Part shown: positions 31,236-39,120 of the stretch, one piece after another
How the letters are laid out: every line of letters starts with the position of its first letter
How positions within the stretch are numbered: the stretch's first letter is position 1
Made by a program: the position numbers and the translations under genes
DNA from: DATJPY01 sp035506135
GTDB taxonomy: Bacteria; Myxococcota_A; UBA9160; PR03
Direction of reading: 5' to 3'
Assembly (NCBI GenBank): GCA_035506135.1
Contig: DATJPY010000088.1
Span: 62,001 to 126,000, forward strand
Length of the DNA: 64,000 bases
The notes under the pieces: generated by a model
Told to the model about the DNA's origin: nothing
What the model saw: the letters and a program-made list of their open reading frames with translations, nothing else
Databases searched by the model: none

Positions 31236-32522
31236 TCACGAGCCCCTCCTCTGCACCGTACCTAGCCTGGGAAGGTCGAGCGGCTCGTCGAGCAGCCGCC
31301 GCCGCACCCAGTCGAGCGCCATCTGCGCCGTGACGCGCCGGTTCCGCTCGCGGTCGAACGCGAAGAGCAGCTCGCGCGTCTCGGTGCCCGTCGCCTCGGC
31401 GAGCGACACGTAGACCAGCCCGACAGGCCTCTGGGGCGTGCCGCCGTCCGGCCCGGCGATGCCGGTGGTCGACACCGCGTAGTCCACCCCGAAGCGCGCG
31501 CGTGCGCCCTCCGCCATCGCGCGCGCCACCGGCTCCGACACGGCACCGTGCTGCTCGAGCAGATCGGCCGGCACACCCAGCAGCGCGCGCTTCGCGTCGT
31601 TCGCATAGGCGACGACGCCTCCCCGGAAGTACCTCGACGACCCCGGCACGGCCGTCAGCAGCTCCGCGATCATGCCGCCGGTGCACGACTCCGCGGCGGC
31701 CACCGTCTTGCGGCGCTCGGTCAGGAGCCGCCCCACCACGGCCTCGAGCGTCTCCTGCTCGCCTTCGCCGTAGACGAGCGCTCCGAGGTGGGCGCGGATG
31801 GCGGCGCAGGCGCGCTCGAGCTTCTCCTGCGCCTCGGCCTCGCTGGCGGCGCGCGCCACCGGGCGCACGTAGTTGTCGGGGAAGTTGGTCCGGAAGCCCA
31901 GCTCGACCCCGAGCGGCAGGTCGAGGTTGCGCAGCCGCTCGTCGAGGTTCGACTCGCCGATGCCGAAGGTGCGCAGCAGCGCGGCGCGCGTGAACGAGGT
32001 GACGCGGCGGCGCGCCGCGATGCGCGGCAGCACCTGCTCGTCCATCATCTTGTACAGCTCGCGCGGCACGCCCGGCATGCAGAAGAAGAGAGCTTTGTCG
32101 ATCTCGAGCATCGTCCCCGGCGCGGTGCCGATCGGGTTGGGGAGCACCTCGGCGCCCTCCGGGAACCAGGCCTGCTTGGCGTTGATCTCCGCCATCTCGC
32201 GGCCGAAGCGGGCGAAGAAGGCGCGGATCGCCTCGAGCGCGGCGTCGTCCTGCACGAGCTTGCGGCCGAAGGTCTCGGCCAGCACCTCGATGGTGAGATC
32301 GTCGCGCGTCGGACCGAGGCCGCCCGACACCAGCACCACGTCGCTGCGCGCGGCCGCGCGCCGGAACGCGTCGGCCATGTCGGCCCGATCGTCCAGCACG
32401 CTCGCGTGGAAGCGCGTCTCGATGTCGAGCGAGAGCAGTCGCTGCGACAGGAACGACTTGTTCGAGTCCACGATCTCGCCGCGCAGCAGCTCGTCTCCGA
32501 TCGTCAGCACCTCCGCCTTCAA
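31236..32522 (-). CDS. cinA: CinA family protein with C-terminal nicotinamide-nucleotide amidase domain
   Basis: About 428 residues. The N-terminal MoaB-like domain (EVLTIGDELLRGEIVDSN, VVLVSGGLGPTRDDLTIE, FFCMPGVPRELYKMM) is an ADP-ribose pyrophosphatase-type fold. The C-terminal PncC domain (AAAESCTGGMIAELLTAVPG, FRGGVVAYAN, STTGIAGPDGGTPQRPVGLVY) deamidates NMN in pyridine nucleotide recycling. The start is TTG at 32522, overlapping the pgpA stop (TTGA); no better in-frame start fits the conserved N-terminus. The cinA-thpR-recA order is frequent in bacteria. Confidence 0.94.
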   Translation of the reverse strand: MKAEVLTIGDELLRGEIVDSNKSFLSQRLLSLDIETRFHASVLDDRADMADAFRRAAARSDVVLVSGGLGPTRDDLTIEVLAETFGRKLVQDDAALEAIRAFFARFGREMAEINAKQAWFPEGAEVLPNPIGTAPGTMLEIDKALFFCMPGVPRELYKMMDEQVLPRIAARRRVTSFTRAALLRTFGIGESNLDERLRNLDLPLGVELGFRTNFPDNYVRPVARAASEAEAQEKLERACAAIRAHLGALVYGEGEQETLEAVVGRLLTERRKTVAAAESCTGGMIAELLTAVPGSSRYFRGGVVAYANDAKRALLGVPADLLEQHGAVSEPVARAMAEGARARFGVDYAVSTTGIAGPDGGTPQRPVGLVYVSLAEATGTETRELLFAFDRERNRRVTAQMALDWVRRRLLDEPLDLPRLGTVQRRGS

Positions 32523-33133
32523 AGCGCCCTCGCCCCGAGAACCAGCACGACGAGGGCGAGCGCCGCGAGGACACCCGCCGCCACGTCGTCCAGCACCACG
32601 CCGGCCCCGCCCTCCAGGTTCTCCTCGAGCCAGCGCGCCGGGCCCGGCTTCCACACATCGAACACCCGGAATGCGACGAATCCGGTCACGATCCAGCCGA
32701 GCGAGCGGGCGCGGCCGAGCGGAAGCAGCGGGAGCAGGGTGATGAGCTGGCCGGCGATCTCGTCGATCACGATGCGGCCGTCGTCCTTCGTCCCCCACGC
32801 GCGGTCGGCCAGGTCCGCGGCCCAGATGCCGAGGAAGGTCACCCCGACCGCGGTCAGCGCGTAGAGCCAGAGCGGAAGCGCGGCGAGCGGCCAGAAGAGC
32901 ACCGCCCCGACGGCGGCGCCTGCCGTCCCCGATGCCACCGGCGCGTAGCCGGCCCCACCACCCGTCGCGACGGCGAGGGCGAACGTCCGGGAGAGCGAGC
33001 TCCGCGCGGCTTGGGTCGGGATGGCGCAACCGCTCGGGACCGAGGAACGGGTGCGCGCCGGTGGGGGGACCGCGCGCACGGGGTCAGGGTAGCTCCGGGG
33101 CCCAGGCCGCGAAAGCGCCGCCTTCCCGGGCAC
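32519..33133 (-). CDS. pgpA: Phosphatidylglycerophosphatase A
   Basis: Dephosphorylates phosphatidylglycerol phosphate in the inner membrane. The family core is clear from about residue 50 on: LALAVATGGGAGYAPVASGT, WAADLADRAWGTKDDGRIVIDE (acidic catalytic region), GWIVTGFVAFRVFDVWKPGP, LDDVAAGVLAALAL. There are about four hydrophobic helices. The frame is open from GTG at 33133, giving 204 residues with a Pro/Arg-rich 45-residue leader; GTG near 33079 or a start still closer to the core is possible. Confidence 0.9.
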   Translation of the reverse strand: MPGKAALSRPGPRSYPDPVRAVPPPARTRSSVPSGCAIPTQAARSSLSRTFALAVATGGGAGYAPVASGTAGAAVGAVLFWPLAALPLWLYALTAVGVTFLGIWAADLADRAWGTKDDGRIVIDEIAGQLITLLPLLPLGRARSLGWIVTGFVAFRVFDVWKPGPARWLEENLEGGAGVVLDDVAAGVLAALALVVLVLGARAL

Positions 33134-33230
33134 CTCGGGTCAAGCCCCGCCGGTCGCAGGACGATGAGCCGGGGTGCGCGGGGCCCGGACGAGCCGGCCG
33201 CTCCGCCGTCTAACTTGCGCGCGGGGCGAC

Positions 33231-34901
33231 ATGTTCGGAGCCACGACCAGCCAGGAGCCCGGAGCCGTCGGCCGCACCCCGGCCGACGTCTCGGTGCTGC
33301 TCGTCGAGCTCGGCCGCGCGCTCAAGGGCTGGAGCTTCTACCCGGCCGGCCATCCGGCCCGGCAGGAGCTGCTCGACCGCACCGCGCGGGCCTTCCAGGG
33401 CGAGCTGCGCCGCAACGGCGCGCTCGGCCTCGAGATCCGCCGCGGCGCCTTCTGGCTGCCCGCGAGCCAGGCGCCGATCGGCCCCGGGCGGCTCGACGAC
33501 CTGGCGCGCCAGCTCTTCGTCCGCTCGGTGCGCCACGTCGTCTTCGACGCCGCGCTCGACGCCACCTCGCTCGCCGCCTTCCTCGACGTGCTCGCGATGG
33601 ACGAGGACGCGCTGGCGGCGGCCGGTGGCTTCGAGACGTGCTTCTACACCGGGATGCGACATGGCGTGCAGGTGAACGAGGTCGACTACCGCGTCCTGCT
33701 CGAGCGGCGCCAGGCGGCTCCCGCGGCGATGGCGCTGCCGGCGGCAGCCCCGAGCGCGTCGCCCGAGGAGGACGAGGCGGACGCGGGCGACGGGATCGGG
33801 GAGCTGGCCCTCGAGCTGCCCGCCGCGCTCGCGATCCGCGAGGCGCCGCTCGAGGCGGTCGACCCGCGGGAGGCCCGCGCGCGCGAGCTGCTCGGGATGC
33901 TTCGGGAGCTCGAGGAGTGCGACGACGAAGAGCGCTATCGCGATCTCGCTCGCCAGGTCACGACGCTCGCAACGGCGCGGGTCTCCGACGGCGAGATCGA
34001 CGAGGGCTACCGCGCGCTGCTCGTGCTGTCCTCGCATGCGGGCGACGACGCCAAGCGCTCCTACGCGCAGCGCGAGATCGCGATGCAGTTCCTAACGCAC
34101 CTCGCGGTCGGGCCCGCGCTCGAGGATCTCCTGGCCCGCGCCTGCGCCGGCGCGACGGAGGGGAGCCTGCGCGCCACCGGCGTCCTGCTGCAGCTCGGCG
34201 GCCGTGGGGTCCCGCGGCTCCTCGAGCAGCTCGAGGCGGAGTCCGACCCCGATCGCCGGGCACGGCTCTCGGCGGTCGTCATCGCGATGGGCGAGGAGGC
34301 CGTACCCACGCTCTCCGAGTGCATCGTCTCCGGCTCGCGGCGGCTCCAACGGCTGGCGCTGCGGCTGGCGGGCGAGACGCAGAACCCCCGCCTGGTGCCG
34401 AGCCTGCGCGAGGCGCTGCTCACGGGCCGCGGCGAGGCCGCGCGCGACGCTGCGCAGTCGCTGGTCCGCATCGGCGACGTGTCCTCGCTCGAGGTCCTGG
34501 CGGAGGGGCTTCGCTGCCCGCGCGCCGAGGTCGCCGCCCTGGCCGCCTACTCGCTCGGGACGACCGGGCGCGTGCTCTCGCTCGGCCCGCTGGTCGAGAC
34601 GCTGGCGCGGGCGCTGGCGGGCGGCGAGCTCGGGCTGGCGCGCGAGGTGGTGCGCGGGATCGGGCGGCTCGGGCGACCCGAGGGTGCGCCCGCGCTCGCC
34701 GAGCTCCTGGCGCGCGGCGGCCTGCTGCGGCGCAAGCGGCTGCGCGAGGTGAAGCTCGCGGCGATCTCGGCGCTCGCGCACCTGCCCGGCCGCGAGGCCG
34801 AGACGGCGCTCGAGCGCGCGTCGCGCGCGCGCGACGCGCGCCTGCGCGAGGCGGCCCAGGCGGCGCTGCAGCGACGCGAGCAGGACGCGCGGCCGGCATG
34901 A
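33231..34901 (+). CDS. HEAT-repeat protein with N-terminal YPxGHP domain
   Basis: A 556-residue soluble protein with no signal peptide. Residues about 15-150 share a domain with the next gene: LLVELGRALKGWSFYPAGHP, LEIRRGAFWLPASQAPIGPG, LARQLFVRSVRHVVF. Residues about 180-260 are acidic and variable. From about 280 to the end there are HEAT-like helical repeats (RLLEQLEAESDPDRRARLSA, PRLVPSLREALLTGRGEAAR, PALAELLARGGLLRRKR). Start ATG 33231 is just before the shared domain. It is coupled to the HD-GYP gene by a 4-nt overlap, so the two products probably act together. Function unknown. Confidence 0.78.
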   Translation: MFGATTSQEPGAVGRTPADVSVLLVELGRALKGWSFYPAGHPARQELLDRTARAFQGELRRNGALGLEIRRGAFWLPASQAPIGPGRLDDLARQLFVRSVRHVVFDAALDATSLAAFLDVLAMDEDALAAAGGFETCFYTGMRHGVQVNEVDYRVLLERRQAAPAAMALPAAAPSASPEEDEADAGDGIGELALELPAALAIREAPLEAVDPREARARELLGMLRELEECDDEERYRDLARQVTTLATARVSDGEIDEGYRALLVLSSHAGDDAKRSYAQREIAMQFLTHLAVGPALEDLLARACAGATEGSLRATGVLLQLGGRGVPRLLEQLEAESDPDRRARLSAVVIAMGEEAVPTLSECIVSGSRRLQRLALRLAGETQNPRLVPSLREALLTGRGEAARDAAQSLVRIGDVSSLEVLAEGLRCPRAEVAALAAYSLGTTGRVLSLGPLVETLARALAGGELGLAREVVRGIGRLGRPEGAPALAELLARGGLLRRKRLREVKLAAISALAHLPGREAETALERASRARDARLREAAQAALQRREQDARPA

Positions 34902-36250
34902 GCGAGACCAAGGCGGCCCTCACCCGCATGCTGCAGCAGCTCTCGGGCGCATTGCGCGGCGCCGCCCTCTACCCCGGCGGCCACCCCGCGATCCACACCC
35001 CGCTCCGGGAGCTCGCGACCGGGCTCGCGCTCATGCTGCGCGAGCGCGATCGCATCGTGCTCGGGCTGATCGACGACGTGCTCGTGCTCGACGAGATGCC
35101 CTTCTACGACGCCCCCGTGCGCTTCAAGGCCGTCACCGATGCGCTGCTGGAGCGCAAGATCGAGTCGATCGTGTTCCATCCGGGCGCCTCGCTCGGCGAG
35201 CTCGAGGGCCTGGTCCAGGTGCTGGTGCCGCCCGAGGCGGAGCGCGACGTGCCCGCGCTCGAGGCGGCCAAGCGCCGCGAGCTCTCGCACGTGATCCTGC
35301 GCGACCGCGTCGAGGGCGAGGACGACCCGCGCGCCGCGGCGCGGCAGACCTACGAGCGGACGCTCGGCGCGGTGGTGGATCTGGTCTCCGAGATCCGACT
35401 CGGCAGGATCCCGTCGGGCGGGCAGGCGACCGCGATCGTCGACACGATGCGCGACATCGTCCTCGCCGACGAGAGCGCGCTGCTCGGCCTGGCGCTCCTC
35501 AAGGGCTACGACGACTACACCTGCAACCACTCGGTGAACGTCGCGATCTTCTCGCTCGCCTTCGCCAAGCACCTGGGCGTGTCGGGTCCGGCACTGCAGC
35601 GGGTGGGGCTCGCCGGCCTGCTGCACGACCTCGGCAAGGTGCGCACGGCCGAGGCCATCATCAAGAAGCCGGGCGCGCTCACGGCCGAGGAGATGACGGC
35701 GATGCAGCGCCACCCGGAGCTCGGCGCCGAGATCATGACCCAGATGAAGGGCATCGACTCGGAGACGGTGGAGATCGTGCTGCACCATCACCTGCGCCAC
35801 GACGGCGGGGGCTATCCGCTGCTGCCGTCCGGCCGCGAGCCGCATCCGCACGGTGCGGTGGTGGCGATCGCCGATTGCTACGACGCGCTCACCACGACGC
35901 GCCCCTACCAGAAGTCGCGCCACCCGAGCGAGGCGGTGCGCATCCTGCGGCGCATGGCCGGGCAGGCCTATGCGCCGGAGGCGACGCAGGCCTTCATCGA
36001 CCTGATCGGCGCCTACCCGGTCGGCGACGTGGTGCGCCTCTCGACCAACGAGATCGGGGTGGTGAGCCGCGTGTCGCCGCTCGACGCCACGGCGCCGTGG
36101 GTGCGGCTCGTGACCGACTCGGGCGGCCAGCGGCTCGCCGAGCCGGTCGACTGCGACCTCTCCGCCGAGCCGCAGGGCGGGCGCGTGATCGCGGGATCGG
36201 TCGACCCCGTGCGCAAGGGCATCGACGTCGCGAAGGTACTTGGGCTGTAG
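34898..36250 (+). CDS. HD-GYP domain protein (predicted cyclic-dinucleotide phosphodiesterase) with N-terminal YPxGHP domain
   Basis: 450 residues. Residues about 5-140 repeat the domain of the upstream protein (MLQQLSGALRGAALYPGGHP, LIDDVLVLDEMPFYDAPV). Residues about 200-380 are an HD-GYP domain: HSVNVAIFSLAFAKHLG, the metal motif GLLHDLGKVRT (HD at 243-244), KKPGALTAEEMTAMQRHP, HHHLRHDGGGYP at 296-307 and IADCYDALTTTRPYQ. HD-GYP proteins hydrolyse c-di-GMP or cGAMP. The usual HHExxDGxGYP has His instead of Glu at its third position, so activity needs testing. The last 60 residues form a small beta domain (VGDVVRLSTNEIGVV). ATG overlaps the upstream stop (ATGA). Confidence 0.88.
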   Translation: MSETKAALTRMLQQLSGALRGAALYPGGHPAIHTPLRELATGLALMLRERDRIVLGLIDDVLVLDEMPFYDAPVRFKAVTDALLERKIESIVFHPGASLGELEGLVQVLVPPEAERDVPALEAAKRRELSHVILRDRVEGEDDPRAAARQTYERTLGAVVDLVSEIRLGRIPSGGQATAIVDTMRDIVLADESALLGLALLKGYDDYTCNHSVNVAIFSLAFAKHLGVSGPALQRVGLAGLLHDLGKVRTAEAIIKKPGALTAEEMTAMQRHPELGAEIMTQMKGIDSETVEIVLHHHLRHDGGGYPLLPSGREPHPHGAVVAIADCYDALTTTRPYQKSRHPSEAVRILRRMAGQAYAPEATQAFIDLIGAYPVGDVVRLSTNEIGVVSRVSPLDATAPWVRLVTDSGGQRLAEPVDCDLSAEPQGGRVIAGSVDPVRKGIDVAKVLGL

Positions 36251-36280
36251 ACCCCGTCGCCTCCGCAGCAACGACAACGC

Positions 36281-36355
36281 GATCATCCCACAAGCGGCGC
36301 CGCAGGCGCCGCAGGCGCCGCGCGCAGCGAGCCGCAGGCGAGCGAAGTCAACAGC
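36281..36355 (+). repeat. Family 2 dispersed repeat, long form
   Basis: Starts GATCATCCCACAAGCGGCGC, continues with a CGCCGCAGG microrepeat and ends CGCAGCGAGCCGCAGGCGAG then CGAAGTCAACAGC. It fills the gap between the HD-GYP stop and the stop of the converging HEAT gene at 36356. Layout matches 12446-12514. Confidence 0.8.
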
Positions 36356-36940
36356 TTAGTCCAGGGCGGCGAGCGCCTCGAGCGCGGCGGCGCGCACGGT
36401 GGCGTCCGGGTGCGCGACGAAGCCCGCGATCTCACCCTCGCAGGCCGCATCGCCGCAGGCTCCGAGCGCCCGGAGCGCCGGTCCCAGGACGGCGGGCTCG
36501 CCGCCGCCGATCACGGCGCGCAGCAGCGGCACCATGCGGCGGTCGGCGAAGCGGGCCAGGGCCTCGACGGCGTGCTGGCGCACGTGCTCGCTCGAATCGT
36601 CGAGGCACTCCGCGAGCGGCGAGAGGGTGCTCTCGTCGCGCAGCTCGGCGAGCGTGCGGACCGCCACGACGCGGACCTCCTCGACGGGATCGCGGAGCGC
36701 ACCGACCAGGGCCGGGAGGGCGGCGCGGTCGTCGAGCGCACCGAGCCCGTAGAGCGCCTCGATGCGCGCGCCGGTCTCCGGGGAGCGAGCCCGCTCGAGC
36801 AGGACCTCGAGGTCCTGGCGGCGCTCGAGGCGCTCGAGCGCCCGCGAGGCCGCGGCCCGGACCTCCGCGTCCGGGTCCCGCAGGGCGGCGCGGATCTGCT
36901 CCCGGCGCTGCGCGACGCGGGCCGCCGTGTCTCCGTCCAT
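36356..36940 (-). CDS. HEAT-repeat protein
   Basis: A 194-residue all-helical protein made of about five HEAT/PBS-lyase-like repeats (IRAALRDPDAEVRAAASRAL, LPALVGALRDPVEEVRVVAV, LSPLAECLDDSSEHVRQHAV, ATVRAAALEALAALD). Such proteins are scaffolds for protein binding; no partner can be named. ATG at 36938-36940 is preceded by GGGGGGAG and gives MDGDTAARVAQRR; an ATG 45 nt upstream lies inside an inverted repeat and has no ribosome site. It is divergent from ruvX. Confidence 0.8.
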   Translation of the reverse strand: MDGDTAARVAQRREQIRAALRDPDAEVRAAASRALERLERRQDLEVLLERARSPETGARIEALYGLGALDDRAALPALVGALRDPVEEVRVVAVRTLAELRDESTLSPLAECLDDSSEHVRQHAVEALARFADRRMVPLLRAVIGGGEPAVLGPALRALGACGDAACEGEIAGFVAHPDATVRAAALEALAALD

Positions 36941-36976
36941 CGATGGCTCCCCCCGACGGTGGGAATCGGCCCCCCG

Positions 36977-36995
36977 GCCGGTCATCTTGACCGGC
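36977..36995. promoter_or_regulatory. Perfect inverted repeat between divergent HEAT gene and ruvX
   Basis: GCCGGTCA-TCT-TGACCGGC, 8-bp arms with a 3-nt centre, sits 36 nt from each start codon in a 90-nt divergent gap. It could be an operator for both genes. TTGACC within it might serve as a -35 box, but no good -10 partner was found. Confidence 0.35.
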
Positions 36996-37030
36996 TGCCT
37001 GCGCCGCGCCGGTTGCTAGCCTTGCCCGCC

Positions 37031-37474
37031 ATGCGCGTCCTCGGGCTCGATCTCGGCAAGAGGCGCATCGGCCTCGCGATCTCGGATCCGGAGGGACGAA
37101 TCGCCTTCCCCGCGGGCCACCTCGAGCGGGTCGCCATCGGCAGGGACCTCACCGCGCTCGGGACGCTGATCGCCGAGCGGGGCGTCGAGCGCGCGGTGGT
37201 CGGGCTCCCGCTCCACCTGGATGGACGGGCGGGGCCCGAGGCGGAGGCGGCGCGCGCCTTCGCGACGTCGCTCGCCGAGCGGGCGGGCATCCCGGTCGAG
37301 CTGCTCGACGAGCGATGGACGACGGTCGCGGCGGAGCGGAGCCTGCACGAGATGGGTCCGGGCACGGCGCGCCGACGCGGCAAGGGCGCGGTCGACGCGG
37401 TGGCTGCGACCCTCCTGCTCTCGACGTATCTCGACCGGCTGCGCCTCGCGTCGGAGCGCGGGGAGGCACCCTGA
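37031..37474 (+). CDS. ruvX: Holliday junction resolvase-like YqgF/RuvX
   Basis: A 147-residue RNase H-fold protein with family motifs LGLDLGKRRIGLAISDPEG (catalytic Asp), VVGLPLHLDGRAGPEAEAAR, LLDERWTTVAAERSL and a final acidic site KGAVDAVAATLLL. Proposed roles are Holliday junction cleavage and pre-16S rRNA 5'-end maturation; the latter is better supported in E. coli. The mltG gene follows with overlap, a very common arrangement. Confidence 0.93.
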   Translation: MRVLGLDLGKRRIGLAISDPEGRIAFPAGHLERVAIGRDLTALGTLIAERGVERAVVGLPLHLDGRAGPEAEAARAFATSLAERAGIPVELLDERWTTVAAERSLHEMGPGTARRRGKGAVDAVAATLLLSTYLDRLRLASERGEAP

Positions 37475-38481
37475 GACCGCCTTGGGGCCGCGCGCTCGCC
37501 GTGGTGCTCGTCGCGCTCGCGGCGCTCTCGGCGGCGGGCGTCGGGGTGGCGGCCTGGTCGATCGCGCCCGCCGATGCCAACGCCGGGCCGCAGCGCTTCG
37601 AGCTGCCCGCCGGATCGACGCTGCACCGCGTCGCGGTCGATCTCGAGCGCGCCGGACTGATCCGCAGCCGGCTCTCGTTCGAGGCGCTCGCGCGCTGGCG
37701 CGGCGCACAGGGATCGCTCCGCGCCGGCGAGTACGAGCTCTCTGCCGCCTGGGGGACGACGCGCATCCTCGACCAGATCGCGGAGGGGCGGGTCCTCAAC
37801 GTCGAGGTGACGCTGCCCGAGGGGCTCACCGCGGCGGAGATCGCGCTGCGGCTCGAGCAGGCCGGCGTCGCGCGGGCCGAGGCCTTCCTCGCCGTCGCCC
37901 GCGACCCGGCGGTCGCCGCCGAGCTCGGCGTCGAAGGCCCCGGCCTCGAGGGCTATCTCTTTCCGGAGACCTACCGGATCGCCCCCGGCCTCACCGCGAA
38001 GCAGGTCGCCAAGGTGCTCGTCGACCAGTTCCACCGGGTGTGGAGCGAGCTCGCCCCCGACGCGGCCGCCCGCGGCCTCTCGATGCGGGACGCCGTGACG
38101 CTCGCCTCCATCGTAGAGAAGGAGACCGGCGCGCCGGACGAGCGCCCGCTGGTCGCGTCGGTGTTCGCGAACCGCCTGGCGCGGCATATGCGCCTCGAGT
38201 CGGATCCGACCACCATCTACGGCATCCCGAACTTCGACGGCAACCTGACCCGCGCCCACCTCGAAGACGCCGCCAATCCCTGGAACACGTATCGGATCGA
38301 CGGCCTGCCGCCGACGCCGATCGCGAATCCCGGCGCCGCGTCGCTGCGCGCCGTCGTGCATCCTGCCGAGACCGACTATCTGTTCTTCGTGTCGCGCAAC
38401 GACGGGACGCACGTCTTCGCCAGGAGCTTCTCCGAGCACGTCGTCAACGTGGCGCGCTTCCAGAAGAAGGGAGCCAACTGA
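37471..38481 (+). CDS. mltG: Endolytic transglycosylase MltG
   Basis: Cuts nascent glycan strands and is thought to end peptidoglycan polymerisation. About 336 residues: one N-terminal membrane helix (ALAVVLVALAALSAAGVGVA), a LysM-like region (FELPAGSTLHRVAVDLERAG), then the YceG domain with LEGYLFPETYRI, catalytic Glu in LASIVEKETG, YNTYRIDGLPPTPIANPG-like WNTYRIDGLPPTPIANPG, and YLFFVSRNDGTHVFARSF. The start is uncertain: CTG at 37471 sits 5 nt after GGGAGG and overlaps the ruvX stop (CTGA), while the next option GTG at 37501 falls inside the membrane helix. Confidence 0.92.
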   Translation: MRPPWGRALAVVLVALAALSAAGVGVAAWSIAPADANAGPQRFELPAGSTLHRVAVDLERAGLIRSRLSFEALARWRGAQGSLRAGEYELSAAWGTTRILDQIAEGRVLNVEVTLPEGLTAAEIALRLEQAGVARAEAFLAVARDPAVAAELGVEGPGLEGYLFPETYRIAPGLTAKQVAKVLVDQFHRVWSELAPDAAARGLSMRDAVTLASIVEKETGAPDERPLVASVFANRLARHMRLESDPTTIYGIPNFDGNLTRAHLEDAANPWNTYRIDGLPPTPIANPGAASLRAVVHPAETDYLFFVSRNDGTHVFARSFSEHVVNVARFQKKGAN

Positions 38482-38484
38482 GCC

Positions 38485-39105
38485 ATGGCCGAGCCGCCCG
38501 ATCCGAAGACGTTCTTCGCCGAGCGCTTCCCCGCGCAGCTGAACCGCGTGCTCGCCGAGCAGGAGCAGGCCGCGTCCAGCGCGCAGCGGGCACTCGAGGA
38601 GATGCGCGCCGTCGACGCCTCGATCGGATTCGAGGTGCGCGGCCCCGGCGGCGGGAGCTGGTTCGTCGACGTCGAGCGCGGTCGCAGCCGCGCCGTCGAC
38701 GCGCCCTCGCACCCGCCGTTCCTGCAGATCGCCATCGACCGCGAGCACTTCGAGCCGCTCTGGCGCGAGGCCGGCGACAACGTGCTCGGCTTCCTCGGCG
38801 GCGTCTCGGGGATGGGCGCGCCGATCAAGCTGACGCGCGGGCGCGTCGAGCAGATCGCCGCGCTCGACGGCACGCTCGGCTTCGAGCTGACGGGCGAGGG
38901 GGGCTTCCGGCTGCTCGCGCGCCTCGGCGCCGGCGCGCCGAGCGAGCCGCCGCAGACCTCGATCCGCGTCGACGCGGCCGCCTATCGCGAGCTGCGCAGC
39001 GGCGCGCTCGCGCCGCAGGACGCGTTCCTGGCGGGCAAGATCGCCGTCGAGGGCGACATGCAGCTCGCGATGCAGCTCGCGCTCGCGGTGCTGTCGCCTG
39101 ACTGA
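38485..39105 (+). CDS. SCP2 sterol-binding-domain protein
   Basis: A 206-residue cytoplasmic protein. After a helical Gln/Glu/Ala-rich region, residues about 45-205 match an SCP-2 lipid-carrier fold: IGFEVRGPGGGSWFVDVERG, IAIDREHFEPLWREAG, and the late signature AFLAGKIAVEGDMQLAMQLA. Such domains bind acyl-CoA, sterols or other lipids. ATG at 38485 is 3 nt after the mltG stop, so it is co-transcribed with mltG. The ligand is unknown. Confidence 0.8.
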   Translation: MAEPPDPKTFFAERFPAQLNRVLAEQEQAASSAQRALEEMRAVDASIGFEVRGPGGGSWFVDVERGRSRAVDAPSHPPFLQIAIDREHFEPLWREAGDNVLGFLGGVSGMGAPIKLTRGRVEQIAALDGTLGFELTGEGGFRLLARLGAGAPSEPPQTSIRVDAAAYRELRSGALAPQDAFLAGKIAVEGDMQLAMQLALAVLSPD

Positions 39106-39120
39106 GACGGTCGGCCGCCG

